The notes below the pieces were generated by a model. The model saw only the letters and a list, made by a program, of their open reading frames with translations, was not told the origin of the DNA and made no database searches. Positions 8,759 through 16,868 of a stretch of DNA of 64,000 bases are shown one piece after another. The position numbers and the translations under genes were made by a program. Source of the DNA: Neomesorhizobium albiziae (GTDB taxonomy: Bacteria > Pseudomonadota > Alphaproteobacteria > Rhizobiales > Rhizobiaceae); contig NZ_FOSL01000006.1 of assembly GCF_900114255.1 (NCBI RefSeq), positions 124,001-188,000 of the forward strand. Direction: 5' to 3'. Each line of letters opens with the position of its first letter. Positions within the stretch are counted from its first letter, which is position 1.

Positions 8759-9175
8759 TTACCGTGTCGCTTGGCGTGCCGCCGTCCGGGCGACGGGCGT
8801 CGATTGCTCGCTTGGTGCGTTATCGAAGCGCTCGCGCGCCTGCTTGACCCGCGCCATGTTGAGCCGGGCCCATTCGCCCAGCGCATTCACCGGAACGCGC
8901 AGTTCATGGCCGAGATCGGTCAATTCATAGTCTACGCGTGGCGGGATGCTGGGGAAGACGGTACGCGTGACGAAGCCGTCGCGCTCGAGGCCGCGCAGCG
9001 TCGTGGTCAACATTTTCTGCGATATGCCGCCGATGCTGCGGCGCAGTTCGCTGAAACGCATCGGGCCGCTGCTTAGAAAGCCGACCACGAGAACGGTCCA
9101 TTTATCGCCAACCCGGCCCAGAATATCGCTGACCGCGCGGCAGTCTTCGGTTTCGTGACGGAGACCAGGTTTCAA
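8759..9175 (-). CDS. HxlR-family transcriptional regulator
   Basis: Winged-helix HxlR-type regulator, about 138 residues. The family core reads DILGRVGDKWTVLVVGFL, then MRFSELRRSIGGISQKMLT and a typical wing. The start is uncertain: no ATG gives a family-like N-terminus without running into the divergent gene. TTG 9175 (preceded by AGAGGG) gives a protein beginning at KPGLRHETEDC and is preferred. The Cys just before the DNA-binding domain (EDCRAV) is the position used for redox or electrophile sensing in HxlR relatives such as YodB and QorR. It is divergent from an FMN reductase, with a perfect palindrome in between. Confidence 0.82.
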   Translation of the reverse strand: MKPGLRHETEDCRAVSDILGRVGDKWTVLVVGFLSSGPMRFSELRRSIGGISQKMLTTTLRGLERDGFVTRTVFPSIPPRVDYELTDLGHELRVPVNALGEWARLNMARVKQARERFDNAPSEQSTPVARTAARQATR

Positions 9176-9222
9176 AAAAGTGCCCTCTTGCCTGCTGCTT
9201 TTTCGCTCTCCTATATAGCTCA

Positions 9223-9239
9223 GGTATCCAACGGATACC
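9223..9239. promoter_or_regulatory. Palindromic operator, probably for the HxlR regulator
   Basis: GGTATCC-AAC-GGATACC is a perfect 7-bp inverted repeat with a 3-bp spacer. It lies between the divergent HxlR and FMN-reductase genes, about 23 bases upstream of the reductase ATG. Its position and symmetry fit autoregulation plus control of the reductase. Confidence 0.65.
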
Positions 9240-9261
9240 ACAGTTTCCAAAGGAGAGAAGA

Positions 9262-9867
9262 ATGGCCAAGCCAAAGATAGGTATCATAATCGGCAGCACG
9301 CGTGCAGGCCGTTTCGCCGATCAGCCCGCGGAATGGATTCGCGATATCGCCAGGGCGCGCGGCGACATCGAGGTCGAGGTGCTGGACCTGCGCGATTATC
9401 CCATGCCTTTCTTTGACGAGGCGGGCGGTCTCGCCTACACGCCGACCACGAACGAGGTCGCGCAGAAGTGGCAGAAGAAGATCGCCGGGCTTGACGGCTA
9501 TGTCGTGCTCGCGGCCGAATACAATCGCGGGCCGACCGGCGTGCTGAAGAACGCGCTCGACTATGCCTACAACGAGTGGAACAACAAGGCAGTCGCCTTC
9601 CTGGGTTACGGCGGCGTCGGCGGCGCGCGGGCGGTCGAGCAGCTTCGCCTCCATGCCGTCGAGTTGCAGATGGCGCCCATCCGTTCCGGCGTTCACATCC
9701 TCTGGCCGGACATGCTTGCGGCCAAGAGCGAAGGCAAGAAGCTCAGCGAGTTCGCCCACCTCAACAAGGCGGCGAGCGACATGCTTGATCAGCTCGTCTG
9801 GTGGACCAGGGCGCTGAATACGGCGCGTGCGGCCGACGCGCAGGCCGCCGACATCAAGGCCGCCTGA
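9262..9867 (+). CDS. NAD(P)H-dependent FMN reductase
   Basis: Flavodoxin-like fold, 201 residues. The phosphate-binding loop is near the N-terminus (IIIGSTRAGRFADQPAEW). The family segment EYNRGPTGVLKNALDYAYNEW is present from about residue 91, followed by LGYGGVGGARA. Such enzymes reduce FMN, quinones, azo compounds or chromate, limiting redox cycling. The start has a strong AAAGGAGAG site. Pairing with an HxlR regulator of the QorR/YodB kind suggests induction by quinones or other electrophiles. A strong terminator follows 28 bases after the stop. Confidence 0.9.
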   Translation: MAKPKIGIIIGSTRAGRFADQPAEWIRDIARARGDIEVEVLDLRDYPMPFFDEAGGLAYTPTTNEVAQKWQKKIAGLDGYVVLAAEYNRGPTGVLKNALDYAYNEWNNKAVAFLGYGGVGGARAVEQLRLHAVELQMAPIRSGVHILWPDMLAAKSEGKKLSEFAHLNKAASDMLDQLVWWTRALNTARAADAQAADIKAA

Positions 9868-9895
9868 GGGGCAGCACCTCAAGCAGAGTTAGAGA

Positions 9896-9921
9896 GGGCG
9901 GTGCGCTTGCACCGCCCTTTT
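9896..9921 (+). terminator. Rho-independent terminator of the FMN reductase gene
   Basis: A 9-bp perfect stem GGGCGGTGC / GCACCGCCC with a GCTT loop is followed by TTTT. Confidence 0.88.
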
Positions 9922-9952
9922 ATTATGAAACCATCGAAGCGGTCGACTGAGC

Positions 9953-9990
9953 ACCTTGTCGATGCGGCGGCCGTCGGGGTCGTCGACCTC
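9953..9990 (-). pseudogene. Displaced copy of the 3' end of the CNNM/CorC gene
   Basis: This 38-bp segment matches 10735-10772, the last codons of the CNNM/CorC gene, at 36 of 38 positions. Read on the minus strand it encodes DPDGRRIDKVL in place of DLDGRRIDKVI. The two copies flank the mosaic repeat at 9995-10614. It looks like a remnant of the original gene end, separated when repeat DNA entered or recombined here. Confidence 0.6.
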
Positions 9991-9994
9991 CCTG

Positions 9995-10614
9995 CCACAT
10001 TGTCAGCATCTGTCAGCAGTCTTCGTCGGCCTTTTATCCACACCCCTTTGTCCCTCCCGCATAATGCTGCCATCGCCCTCACGGGAACCTGGTGCGCACC
10101 GGTTATCAGGGAGGGCGACGGTGCCGGATCGGCAGCGCTACGGTGGCGTTGCTGGGGAATGAACCCGTAGGTCCGGGCCCTGACCGAGGCTGGTTCGCGG
10201 GCCTGAGAACCCGCGCTCCCCGCGGTCGGGCAAGAACACCGGCGGGGCGCTGGGAGACCGGGCCTCGTATAAATTTGAAACGGCACGGTCCCAGGCGCCG
10301 CTTTACCCACGCCGCCTCGACTGGCGAAACCAGGTCGAGAAAGCGAGTCGTGGGCAACAGGAAAGCCCAATGGCCAGACGCGAAAGCGGGCGTGGCGACG
10401 GAGACGCTTGTGCCGATGAAGAACCCCCTCTCCGTCTCGGCTTCGCCTCGACACCTCTCCCCCATTTCATGGGGCCTCGACACCTCTCCCCCATTTCATG
10501 GGGGCGAGGAACCACTGCCGTAATGCCAGCGCTTCTCCAGCTGGGTTCCTCGCCCCTGCGAAGCGGGGGAGAGGTGTCGACCCTGAGCTTGTCGAAGGGG
10601 AGACGGAGAGGGGG
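9995..10614. repeat. Mosaic intergenic repeat, copy A
   Basis: This stretch has no credible gene; overlapping frames here have repeat-derived composition. Blocks shared in inverse orientation with 36750-37317 include 9995-10023 (29 identical bases), 10037-10050, 10368-10396 (29 identical bases) and the palindromic arms from 10424 onward. Between them, 10230-10310 can form a long stem with arms GGCGCTGGGA and TCCCAGGCGCC. A 29-bp unit is repeated in tandem at 10446-10503. The segment 10615-10688 is unremarkable. Confidence 0.8.
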
Positions 10615-10688
10615 TGCTTTACGACAGTGCCTTGTCGAAGGGGTCACGGGGAGAAACCACAGTGAAAGGCAGCGCTGCCTTCGCTCCG

Positions 10689-11996
10689 CTAGCGGCGCGC
10701 TTCGCGCCGGCTACCCGGCAACCGGCTGGCGATTACCTTGTCGATGCGGCGGCCGTCGAGGTCGACGACCTCGAAACGCCAGCCGTTGGCGTCAACGGAT
10801 TCGCCCGTTCCCGGCAGCCGGTGCATCTGCGACAGGATGAAACCGGCCAGCGTCTCGTAGTCGCGGTTCTCCGGCAGATCGAAACCCAGATGATCGGCCA
10901 TTTCGTCGGCCGGCATGTAGCCGGGCAGAAGCCAGGAGCCGTCGTCGCGCTGCACCAGTTCCTGGTCGCCCGCCTCGATGTCGGCGCGAAACACGCCGGT
11001 GATGGCTTCCAGTATGTCGGCTGGCGTCACGATGCCTTCGAAATGGCCGTATTCGTCGTGCACCAGCGCCACGGGGACATCCGATTCCTTGAGCGTGGTG
11101 AGAACGTCGAGCGCGTCGGCCTGGTCGTGGACGATGGGAGCGGGGCGGACGTGTTGCGCCGGGTCGAACTTCTTTCCGGCGAGCATCGCGGCCAGGACCT
11201 CGCGGGTCTGGATGACGCCCACCATCGCGTCGACGCTGCCCTCGCCGGCGGGCAGCCGCGAATGTTGCGCATCCATCAGCAGTTTGCGTGTCGCCGCTTC
11301 GTCGGACTGGAGGTTCAGCCAGTCGACGTCCGTGCGCGGGGTCATGACGGCACGCACCGCGCGGTCGCCAAGCCGCATGACGCCGGCGATCATGCGGCGT
11401 TCGTCGGATTCGATGGTGCCGTGATGCTCCGCCTCGGCGACCAGCATCTTGATCTCCTCGTCGGTGACCTTTTCCTCGCTCTGCTCCTTCTGGCCAAGCA
11501 GGTGAAGGACAGCGCGGCCGGAAACATCGAGCAGCCAGACCAGAGGAGCTGCCACCTTGGCGAGGATGGTCATCGCCGGCGCCACCTTGACTGCAACGGC
11601 TTCTGGGTTGCGCAGTGCGATCTGCTTGGGCACCAGTTCGCCGATGATGAGCGAGCCATAGGTGATGAGCGCAACCACGATGCCGACGCCCAGCGCATGG
11701 GCAAGGCCGATGCGCACGCCATAGTCGGTAAGCAGCCAAGACAGACGCTCGCCGAGCGTCGCGCCGGAAAAGGCGCCCGACAGGACGCCGACAAGCGTGA
11801 TGCCGATCTGGACACTGGAGAGAAAGCGGCCGGGGTTGGCGCCAAGCGCCAGGGCGCGGCCGGCACCCTTGATTTTGCGGTCAATCATCGCCTTGAGGCG
11901 GGCTGGACGTGAGGAAACGATTGCCAGTTCAGACAGCGCCAGCAGGCCGTTGACGAGAATAAGGACGACGACCGTAGCAATTTCCACGTAAAGCAT
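10689..11996 (-). CDS. CNNM/CorC-type transporter with DUF21, CBS pair and CorC_HlyC domain
   Basis: Inner-membrane protein of 435 residues. The N-terminal DUF21 membrane domain (about 1-180) has hydrophobic segments starting at the N-terminus (IATVVVLILVNGLLALSE) and a GELVPKQIALR motif. It is followed by a CBS pair (about 210-335, including MTPRTDVDWL and VHDEYGHFEGIVTPAD) and a C-terminal CorC_HlyC domain (about 350-425). The family is often annotated as hemolysin, but members are mainly linked to magnesium or cobalt export. The last ~15 residues differ from the displaced fragment at 9953-9990, so the C-terminus may have been rebuilt after repeat insertion. Confidence 0.9.
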   Translation of the reverse strand: MLYVEIATVVVLILVNGLLALSELAIVSSRPARLKAMIDRKIKGAGRALALGANPGRFLSSVQIGITLVGVLSGAFSGATLGERLSWLLTDYGVRIGLAHALGVGIVVALITYGSLIIGELVPKQIALRNPEAVAVKVAPAMTILAKVAAPLVWLLDVSGRAVLHLLGQKEQSEEKVTDEEIKMLVAEAEHHGTIESDERRMIAGVMRLGDRAVRAVMTPRTDVDWLNLQSDEAATRKLLMDAQHSRLPAGEGSVDAMVGVIQTREVLAAMLAGKKFDPAQHVRPAPIVHDQADALDVLTTLKESDVPVALVHDEYGHFEGIVTPADILEAITGVFRADIEAGDQELVQRDDGSWLLPGYMPADEMADHLGFDLPENRDYETLAGFILSQMHRLPGTGESVDANGWRFEVVDLDGRRIDKVIASRLPGSRREARR

Positions 11997-12092
11997 GCGG
12001 AACCTTTAGCATCACGGCCCGCCACAATTGAAGCGCAAAGATCGGCCCGGACGCCGATTGAACGGCTCGCAAAGGGTTGGAACCCAGCGTCG

Positions 12093-12821
12093 TCAGGGCA
12101 CCAGCACGCCAACCGTGACCATTCCGTCGGTGAAATAGGGGTCGCCGCCGCCATTGCGGCCGCTGTTGGTCGGTCCGCGTCCGGGGATCTGGTATTGCCG
12201 CGACAGCACGCCCGCATTGGCGAGGTCGAGAATCACATTGTCGCGTTCGGCGTCGACATCCGGGCCGATGTGGTGGGTGATCTGGCCGGTGTCATGGCTG
12301 AGGCCGACACCGCGATCGAAACTGGCCGAACCCAGCCACATCGGACGATTATCTTCGCCATCGGAAGAGACAAGCCATAGCCGGATGTGGTGGCGCTGGT
12401 CGGCGCTCTTGCCGACCGGCTTTTCGAAGGCGAGGTCTTGGTGGCGGCCGTCGTAGAGCAAGGTGCTCACCGGTGCGTCGGGGTAGGGCCGGTCGAGGAC
12501 CACGCTGGCGCCGATTTCGATGCTGCTGCGCAAGGTTATGGCGTCGGCAGGGTCCCATTTCGCCGCCGCGAAAGCGCGCAGTACCTGCTCCTTGGAGCCG
12601 ACAAGACCGACATTGATCGGGTCGCCGGGAATGCCCTGGGGCGTCACTGTCAGCATGTAGGTCGAGGCAGGGGACTCCTTGTCGTCCCACCAGGTCCAGA
12701 ATGTCGGCAGAAATGCGTAGGCAAGCGCGAGGTAAAGCGCGGCGAGCATCGCCAGCGCGCGTGTCGCCGATCGCAGCCGTCGGTGTTTAGTGGCCCGGCC
12801 CGGGTTGGCCTCATCTTGCAT
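12093..12821 (-). CDS. LssY C-terminal domain protein, membrane-anchored
   Basis: Protein of 242 residues with one N-terminal membrane segment (about 20-45, ALAMLAALYLALAYAFLP) and an LssY_C domain. Domain motifs include TPQGIPGDPINVGLVGS, RPYPDAPVS, DLAFEKPVG, RQRHH-like DQRHHIRLW and GQITHHIGPDVDAERD. The domain was first noted in the Legionella secretion-associated protein LssY. Its biochemical role is not established. The gene stands alone, with the CNNM gene downstream and an extensin-like gene upstream on the same strand. Confidence 0.82.
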   Translation of the reverse strand: MQDEANPGRATKHRRLRSATRALAMLAALYLALAYAFLPTFWTWWDDKESPASTYMLTVTPQGIPGDPINVGLVGSKEQVLRAFAAAKWDPADAITLRSSIEIGASVVLDRPYPDAPVSTLLYDGRHQDLAFEKPVGKSADQRHHIRLWLVSSDGEDNRPMWLGSASFDRGVGLSHDTGQITHHIGPDVDAERDNVILDLANAGVLSRQYQIPGRGPTNSGRNGGGDPYFTDGMVTVGVLVP

Positions 12822-12863
12822 GGCCAGACACTACACAGCCGTGGCCCGTCAAAGCAAAGCCTG

Positions 12864-14015
12864 TCACTTGCAGGCGCGGTAACCGTTCTTGCGCGGCTTG
12901 ATGTCGAAATGGAAATGGTTGCGGTGATCGTAGTTGTAGCCGGGCCCGAGCACTGTGGTGAAATAGTCGCAGCCGTCGGCCCGCACAGTGTTGAGGAAGC
13001 CGCGTTGGCGAAACGCGAACCAGCCGGGCTTCTTCACATCGATGTCGCGGCCGTTCTTCAGTTCGATCCGCATCACGTCGAGCGCGTTGCCGCGCGAATG
13101 CTCCGACGCCGTGCGGGTGCCGGCGATCTTGCGGCAGGAATAGCTCGAGCCCTGGTGGATGGTCTTGACGCCGGTCAGATAGCGGTAGCGCGCTGCCGGA
13201 GCGAGCTCGCTCCTGGTCCAGCGAGCGAAGGTCGCCGCCATTTCGCAATTCAGCGTCGCCGCTGGTTTCATCTGGATGCCGCCGGACAGGCCCGAAACCG
13301 ATACGGGATAGTCGATCCGGCAGGCGTTGCTGTCGCGTATGGGCGCGAGGTCGCGGTATTTCACGCCGAGCCGCTTCAGATCGCGGCGGCAGGCTATTTC
13401 GTCGGCGGGCATGGAGCCGGGCGGCGAGGCCAGCGGCTTTTCCATGCGGGGATAACCCGCCAGATAGGGGTTCGAGGGCACCAGCCGCTGCAATCCCGGA
13501 CCGGGATTGGCCATGGCAACGCGGGTTTCCGGCTCCGGTTCGGGCGCGGTGACAATGTCGCTCTGCGGGGCGGGTTCGTCGCCCTCGGTGCCATAGACGG
13601 GTGCAGATGTCGGCTCTTCGGCGCCATAGACGGGCTCCGGCGCCTGCTCCTCGGTTGCGGGGGCAGGGAGCTCCAGCGCGGGATCGGGGTTGATCGCGGC
13701 CTGCTGCTGATCTATTGCCTGCGCCTGTTCGGAAAGGCTGCGCGGCTGCCGCGACGCAAGATCGGCCTCGCTGCCGTAGTCCGGCACGGGTTCCGGCTGC
13801 TGCGCAGCAAATTGTGGCGTTGCCTCCGCTACCGGTACATAGGCGGGCGATACCGCCGATGTCTGGGCGCCGACGTCGACATCCGGGCGCAATACGGCTT
13901 CGCTGGTGCAAGCCGAAACCAGGATCGCACCGGCGAAGCCCAGCGCGGCCCGCGTCCGGTGTGCGGAGATTGCCGGCATAAGAGCGGCAAGCGCCTTGCG
14001 AAATTCTGGCAGCAT
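12864..14015 (-). CDS. Extensin-like domain lipoprotein
   Basis: Protein of 383 residues with an N-terminal lipobox (ILVSACTS, Cys about residue 36), a long Pro/Glu/Ala-rich linker to about residue 200, and a C-terminal extensin-like domain (PF06904 type). Domain hallmarks include IHQGSSYSCR, ASEHSRGNALDV and FHFDIKP, which resemble metallopeptidase-like (VanY/D-Ala-D-Ala) folds with His/Asp ligands. A periplasmic, cell-wall-associated role is likely. ATG 14015 is used rather than the adjacent TTG. A paralogue with the same layout but a cleavable signal lies immediately upstream at 14162-15109. Confidence 0.85.
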   Translation of the reverse strand: MLPEFRKALAALMPAISAHRTRAALGFAGAILVSACTSEAVLRPDVDVGAQTSAVSPAYVPVAEATPQFAAQQPEPVPDYGSEADLASRQPRSLSEQAQAIDQQQAAINPDPALELPAPATEEQAPEPVYGAEEPTSAPVYGTEGDEPAPQSDIVTAPEPEPETRVAMANPGPGLQRLVPSNPYLAGYPRMEKPLASPPGSMPADEIACRRDLKRLGVKYRDLAPIRDSNACRIDYPVSVSGLSGGIQMKPAATLNCEMAATFARWTRSELAPAARYRYLTGVKTIHQGSSYSCRKIAGTRTASEHSRGNALDVMRIELKNGRDIDVKKPGWFAFRQRGFLNTVRADGCDYFTTVLGPGYNYDHRNHFHFDIKPRKNGYRACK

Positions 14016-14113
14016 CAAACAGCGTCCTGTCCCCGTGGGGCAGGATAGATGCCAAGGGTAAAGGAAAGTTCAGCGCCGGCGTTTACCCCTGCGGCGGAAA
14101 TCCGGCCGGCCAG

Positions 14114-14156
14114 AGCATTTTGCAGACAGGTCGAACCGCCTGGCGTCGCACAAATG
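14114..14156. repeat. Short double-hairpin intergenic repeat, copy 2
   Basis: It has the same outer arms as the element at 2359-2404 (GCATTTTGCAG and GCACAAATGCGG), but the inner stem is CAGG(T)...(G)CCTG instead of CCAAATG...CATTTGG. The base pairing is kept although the sequence changed. Confidence 0.6.
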
Positions 14157-14161
14157 CGGCT

Positions 14162-15109
14162 CTACTGGCAGAAGGTCGAGCCGTTGCGGCGCTTTGCAAG
14201 ATCGAGATGGAAATGGGTCGCGTGGTCGGCGTCGCTGCCGGGCCCGAGCACCGTCTTGAACGGGCCGCAGGCGGCGGTGCGGAGCTTCGACAGGAACTGC
14301 GATTGCTTTGGATTGCGCGTCGCGGTCACCTCGACCACAGTCCCGTCCAGCAGCGTAAAGGCTGCGATGTCGAAAGCATTACCGAAAGCATGTTCGGACA
14401 GTTTGTGGGTCCCGTTGCGGGGGCGACAGACATACCCGGACGCTTGCGTGATCGATTTCAGGCCGGAGCCGAGTTCCTGCTCGGCAAGCTTTGAAACCAC
14501 ATTGGTCGAAAACTTCGCCACTGCCTCGGCGGTCGCGCAATTGATGACGATTTCAGGCTGGACGTCGATCGTGTCGCTCAACGCTTTCACGACAAGCGGC
14601 TGGGGCAGCTCGCAGCCGGTTGCATCGCTGAGCGGTGGACGTTCCTCGAATTTCGCGCCTAGCGCCCCGAGCCGCTGCCGGCACGCGGCTTCCTCGGCCG
14701 GCGATGTGACGGGTCGCGGTGGAATTTCCATCTTTGGCTGCTTGTCGGTCTTCCCGTCCTTTTCCTCGGTTCCTTCGGCCGGCGATTTGCCGGTTTCCGG
14801 GCGTGGCGTCGGTTTCCCATCCACCGTTGCCGGTTCCTCCGGCTGCGGCCTGGGCGTTGGTTTTTTCGCGGTTTTTGAAGGGACGGTTTGCTCGGAAGGC
14901 TCGATTGCCGGGCGGGGCGCGGGAAGCGGAGTGTCAGCGGGTTTGGCAGGAACTATCTGCTTGGCGGTGCGCTCGCGCGGTTCAGGCGGGGGCGCTTTGG
15001 CAGGCAGGCTCTCGCCGAAGGACGCGCCGGAAACGAAAAAAGCCGCTGAGAAAAGCAGGGCGCGCAGACGGCCTTGCCGGAAAGAACTGTCTGGCGGCGC
15101 TAATTCCAT
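14162..15109 (-). CDS. Secreted extensin-like domain protein
   Basis: Protein of 315 residues. ATG 15109 is chosen because it gives a signal peptide (RALLFSAAFFVSGASFG); the frame continues upstream into sequence without coding character. After a Pro/Lys/Glu-rich linker (about 35-135), the extensin-like domain occupies the C-terminus with ITQASGYVCR, LSEHAFGNAFDI and HATHFHLDL. It is paralogous to the gene at 12864-14015 but uses an ordinary signal peptide rather than a lipobox. A periplasmic or cell-wall location is expected; the reaction is not known. Confidence 0.85.
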   Translation of the reverse strand: MELAPPDSSFRQGRLRALLFSAAFFVSGASFGESLPAKAPPPEPRERTAKQIVPAKPADTPLPAPRPAIEPSEQTVPSKTAKKPTPRPQPEEPATVDGKPTPRPETGKSPAEGTEEKDGKTDKQPKMEIPPRPVTSPAEEAACRQRLGALGAKFEERPPLSDATGCELPQPLVVKALSDTIDVQPEIVINCATAEAVAKFSTNVVSKLAEQELGSGLKSITQASGYVCRPRNGTHKLSEHAFGNAFDIAAFTLLDGTVVEVTATRNPKQSQFLSKLRTAACGPFKTVLGPGSDADHATHFHLDLAKRRNGSTFCQ

Positions 15110-15188
15110 TCCGTGGAGATGGCGCAGCAGTATCGCGCGACAACCAGACCCGCCTTCACGATGGATTACCGATGATGTCGAGGGGCGG

Positions 15189-15620
15189 TCAGGCGCCGAT
15201 CGCCTCGAGGCCTTCCTCCAGCCAGTCGGCCAGCAGCGGCATGCCGAGCAGATATTTGGAAACCCGCTTGTTGGTGCGCTGGCGCGCCTCGTTGACCGCC
15301 TCGGTCCACTCGGCGGCGTCGTAGTCGCCACGGCCGATCCAGGCCAGCGCGATCAGTTCGGCGGCTTCGTCGACATTGAGGTCGTTGATCAATTCGCGGA
15401 GTTCTTCCTCGGTGAGGTTTTCCTCGGCCTCTTCGGCCAGCCCGTCATGCAGGTGAGAATCGCGCGACTGGCTGTCGAGTTCGACCTCGTGCTCGCTGCC
15501 GTCGGCGTAATCGTCGTTGACGGCAGCACTGATCGCCTTGGCCTTCAGGATGAAGAACCGCACGGTATCGGGATCGATCGCCAGATCCCATTCCTTCTCC
15601 ACTCGCTTCTGCACGAACAT
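15189..15620 (-). CDS. DUF3775 domain protein
   Basis: Acidic cytoplasmic protein of 143 residues, rich in Glu, Asp and Ala helices. The core reads IDPDTVRFFILKAKA, then a highly acidic segment with EEELRELINDLNVDEAAELIALAWIGRGDYD, typical of the DUF3775 family of alphaproteobacteria. The start is ambiguous: ATG 15620 is directly preceded by GGAGG with no spacing, whereas GTG 15614 has the same GGAGG six bases upstream and may be the real start. No function is established for the family. Confidence 0.82.
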   Translation of the reverse strand: MFVQKRVEKEWDLAIDPDTVRFFILKAKAISAAVNDDYADGSEHEVELDSQSRDSHLHDGLAEEAEENLTEEELRELINDLNVDEAAELIALAWIGRGDYDAAEWTEAVNEARQRTNKRVSKYLLGMPLLADWLEEGLEAIGA

Positions 15621-15757
15621 CCTCCAGGAGGGCGCGTGTTGGTCGCAGCCCATAATGCACGCAACTGGAGAAAAATCGAGCGGAGAGGTCGTTTCATCTG
15701 ATTGTTGGCGCATTGAAAGGCCGAATGGCTGGCCGAAAAGCAGGCGCGGCACTGATC

Positions 15758-16648
15758 TCAAGTGGTGACCGGCTTCTTCCGCCTGATCGTCGGTGCGAGT
15801 TCGACGATCAGGATTGCGGCAAGGATCAGCGCGCAGCCGAGGAACCCACTGGCTGGCAGCCGCTCTCCGAGCAGCCAGATGCCGAACAGCGCGGCAAACA
15901 CCGCCTCGGAAGCGAGGAAAATCGCTGCCTGCGGAGCCGTGGTATAGCGCTGTCCGACCGCTTGCAGCGTGAAGGCGATGCCGCCTGAGAAGATGCCGGT
16001 GAAGAGGATTTCAGGCGCGGCATGCCGGACAGCGCTCCAGTCGACCGTCTCGAAGGAGAAGGCGACGGCCAGTCCCAGCACGCCGCAGACGGCGAACTGT
16101 ACCACAGCCAGCGTCACCGGGCGGCCGGTCCGGCTGGCATGGCGGGCGATGAAGATCAGCTGCAGGGCCCAGAAGACGGCGCACAAAACGGTAAGCCAAT
16201 CGCCCACCGTGAGCGCGCCGATCTCGCCACCGGACAGAAACCAGATGCCTGCGAGCGCCAGAAGGGCTGCCGGCCAGACCGCGGGATGCGGCGACTGGCG
16301 GAAAAGCGTCACCGCCAAAAGCGGCACCATGACGACGTAAAGCCCGGTCAAGAAGCCAGAATTGGTGACGGTGGTGGTCATCAGGCCGGTTTGCTGCGCT
16401 GCCATGCCGCCGAACAGCAGAACGCCGATGAAGGCGAAAACACGCCAGTTCGCGACTGATAGCGCCTGTTCGGCGCGGCTTGTCTCGCGCAATGCGAAAG
16501 GCAGCATCGAAAGCGCAGCGACGGAAAACCGCAGCCCGACGAAGAAGAACGGTCCGATCGCTTCCATCGCGGTCGATTGCGCGACAAAGCCCATGCCCCA
16601 GAGGGCGCCGACGGTGAGCAGAACGAGATTGGCCTGGATGCGGGTCAT
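15758..16648 (-). CDS. EamA/DMT-family transporter
   Basis: Ten hydrophobic segments in two EamA repeats, 296 residues, the usual size of drug/metabolite exporters of this superfamily. The N-terminal motif GALWGMGFVAQ and repeat-2 segment FWALQLIFIARHASR are typical, and the C-terminus ends in a basic tail (RRKKPVTT). ATG 16648 fits the family N-terminus; the open frame beyond it to 16702 has no support. The substrate cannot be deduced. It stands alone in the inner membrane and is divergent from the TPR gene at 16869. Confidence 0.87.
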   Translation of the reverse strand: MTRIQANLVLLTVGALWGMGFVAQSTAMEAIGPFFFVGLRFSVAALSMLPFALRETSRAEQALSVANWRVFAFIGVLLFGGMAAQQTGLMTTTVTNSGFLTGLYVVMVPLLAVTLFRQSPHPAVWPAALLALAGIWFLSGGEIGALTVGDWLTVLCAVFWALQLIFIARHASRTGRPVTLAVVQFAVCGVLGLAVAFSFETVDWSAVRHAAPEILFTGIFSGGIAFTLQAVGQRYTTAPQAAIFLASEAVFAALFGIWLLGERLPASGFLGCALILAAILIVELAPTIRRKKPVTT

Positions 16649-16868
16649 GGTTTTCCTGGCAAGCGACGCCGCTTCTCCTAGCACCCCGTTTCCTGCCTGC
16701 AATAGCCGCGATCAGGGCGGGAATTGGTCCATGCGTCTGACACGAGCGGCGGGTTTGGCCGAGATGTCACGCGCATGTGATCGGTTTGGGCTGCGCGATG
16801 GGCTCCGGGCCGGACGAATTTCGCCGCCGAGGCGTTCATCTCATGGGCGTGGCTTGAGGAGGATTCCC

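Noticed and set aside
10446-10503. Tandem 29-bp units, considered as a minimal CRISPR array
   Set aside because: Two direct copies with no spacer and no cas genes; part of a palindromic mosaic repeat.
10614-11912. Plus-strand open frame over the CNNM gene
   Set aside because: Shadow; begins in repeat DNA.
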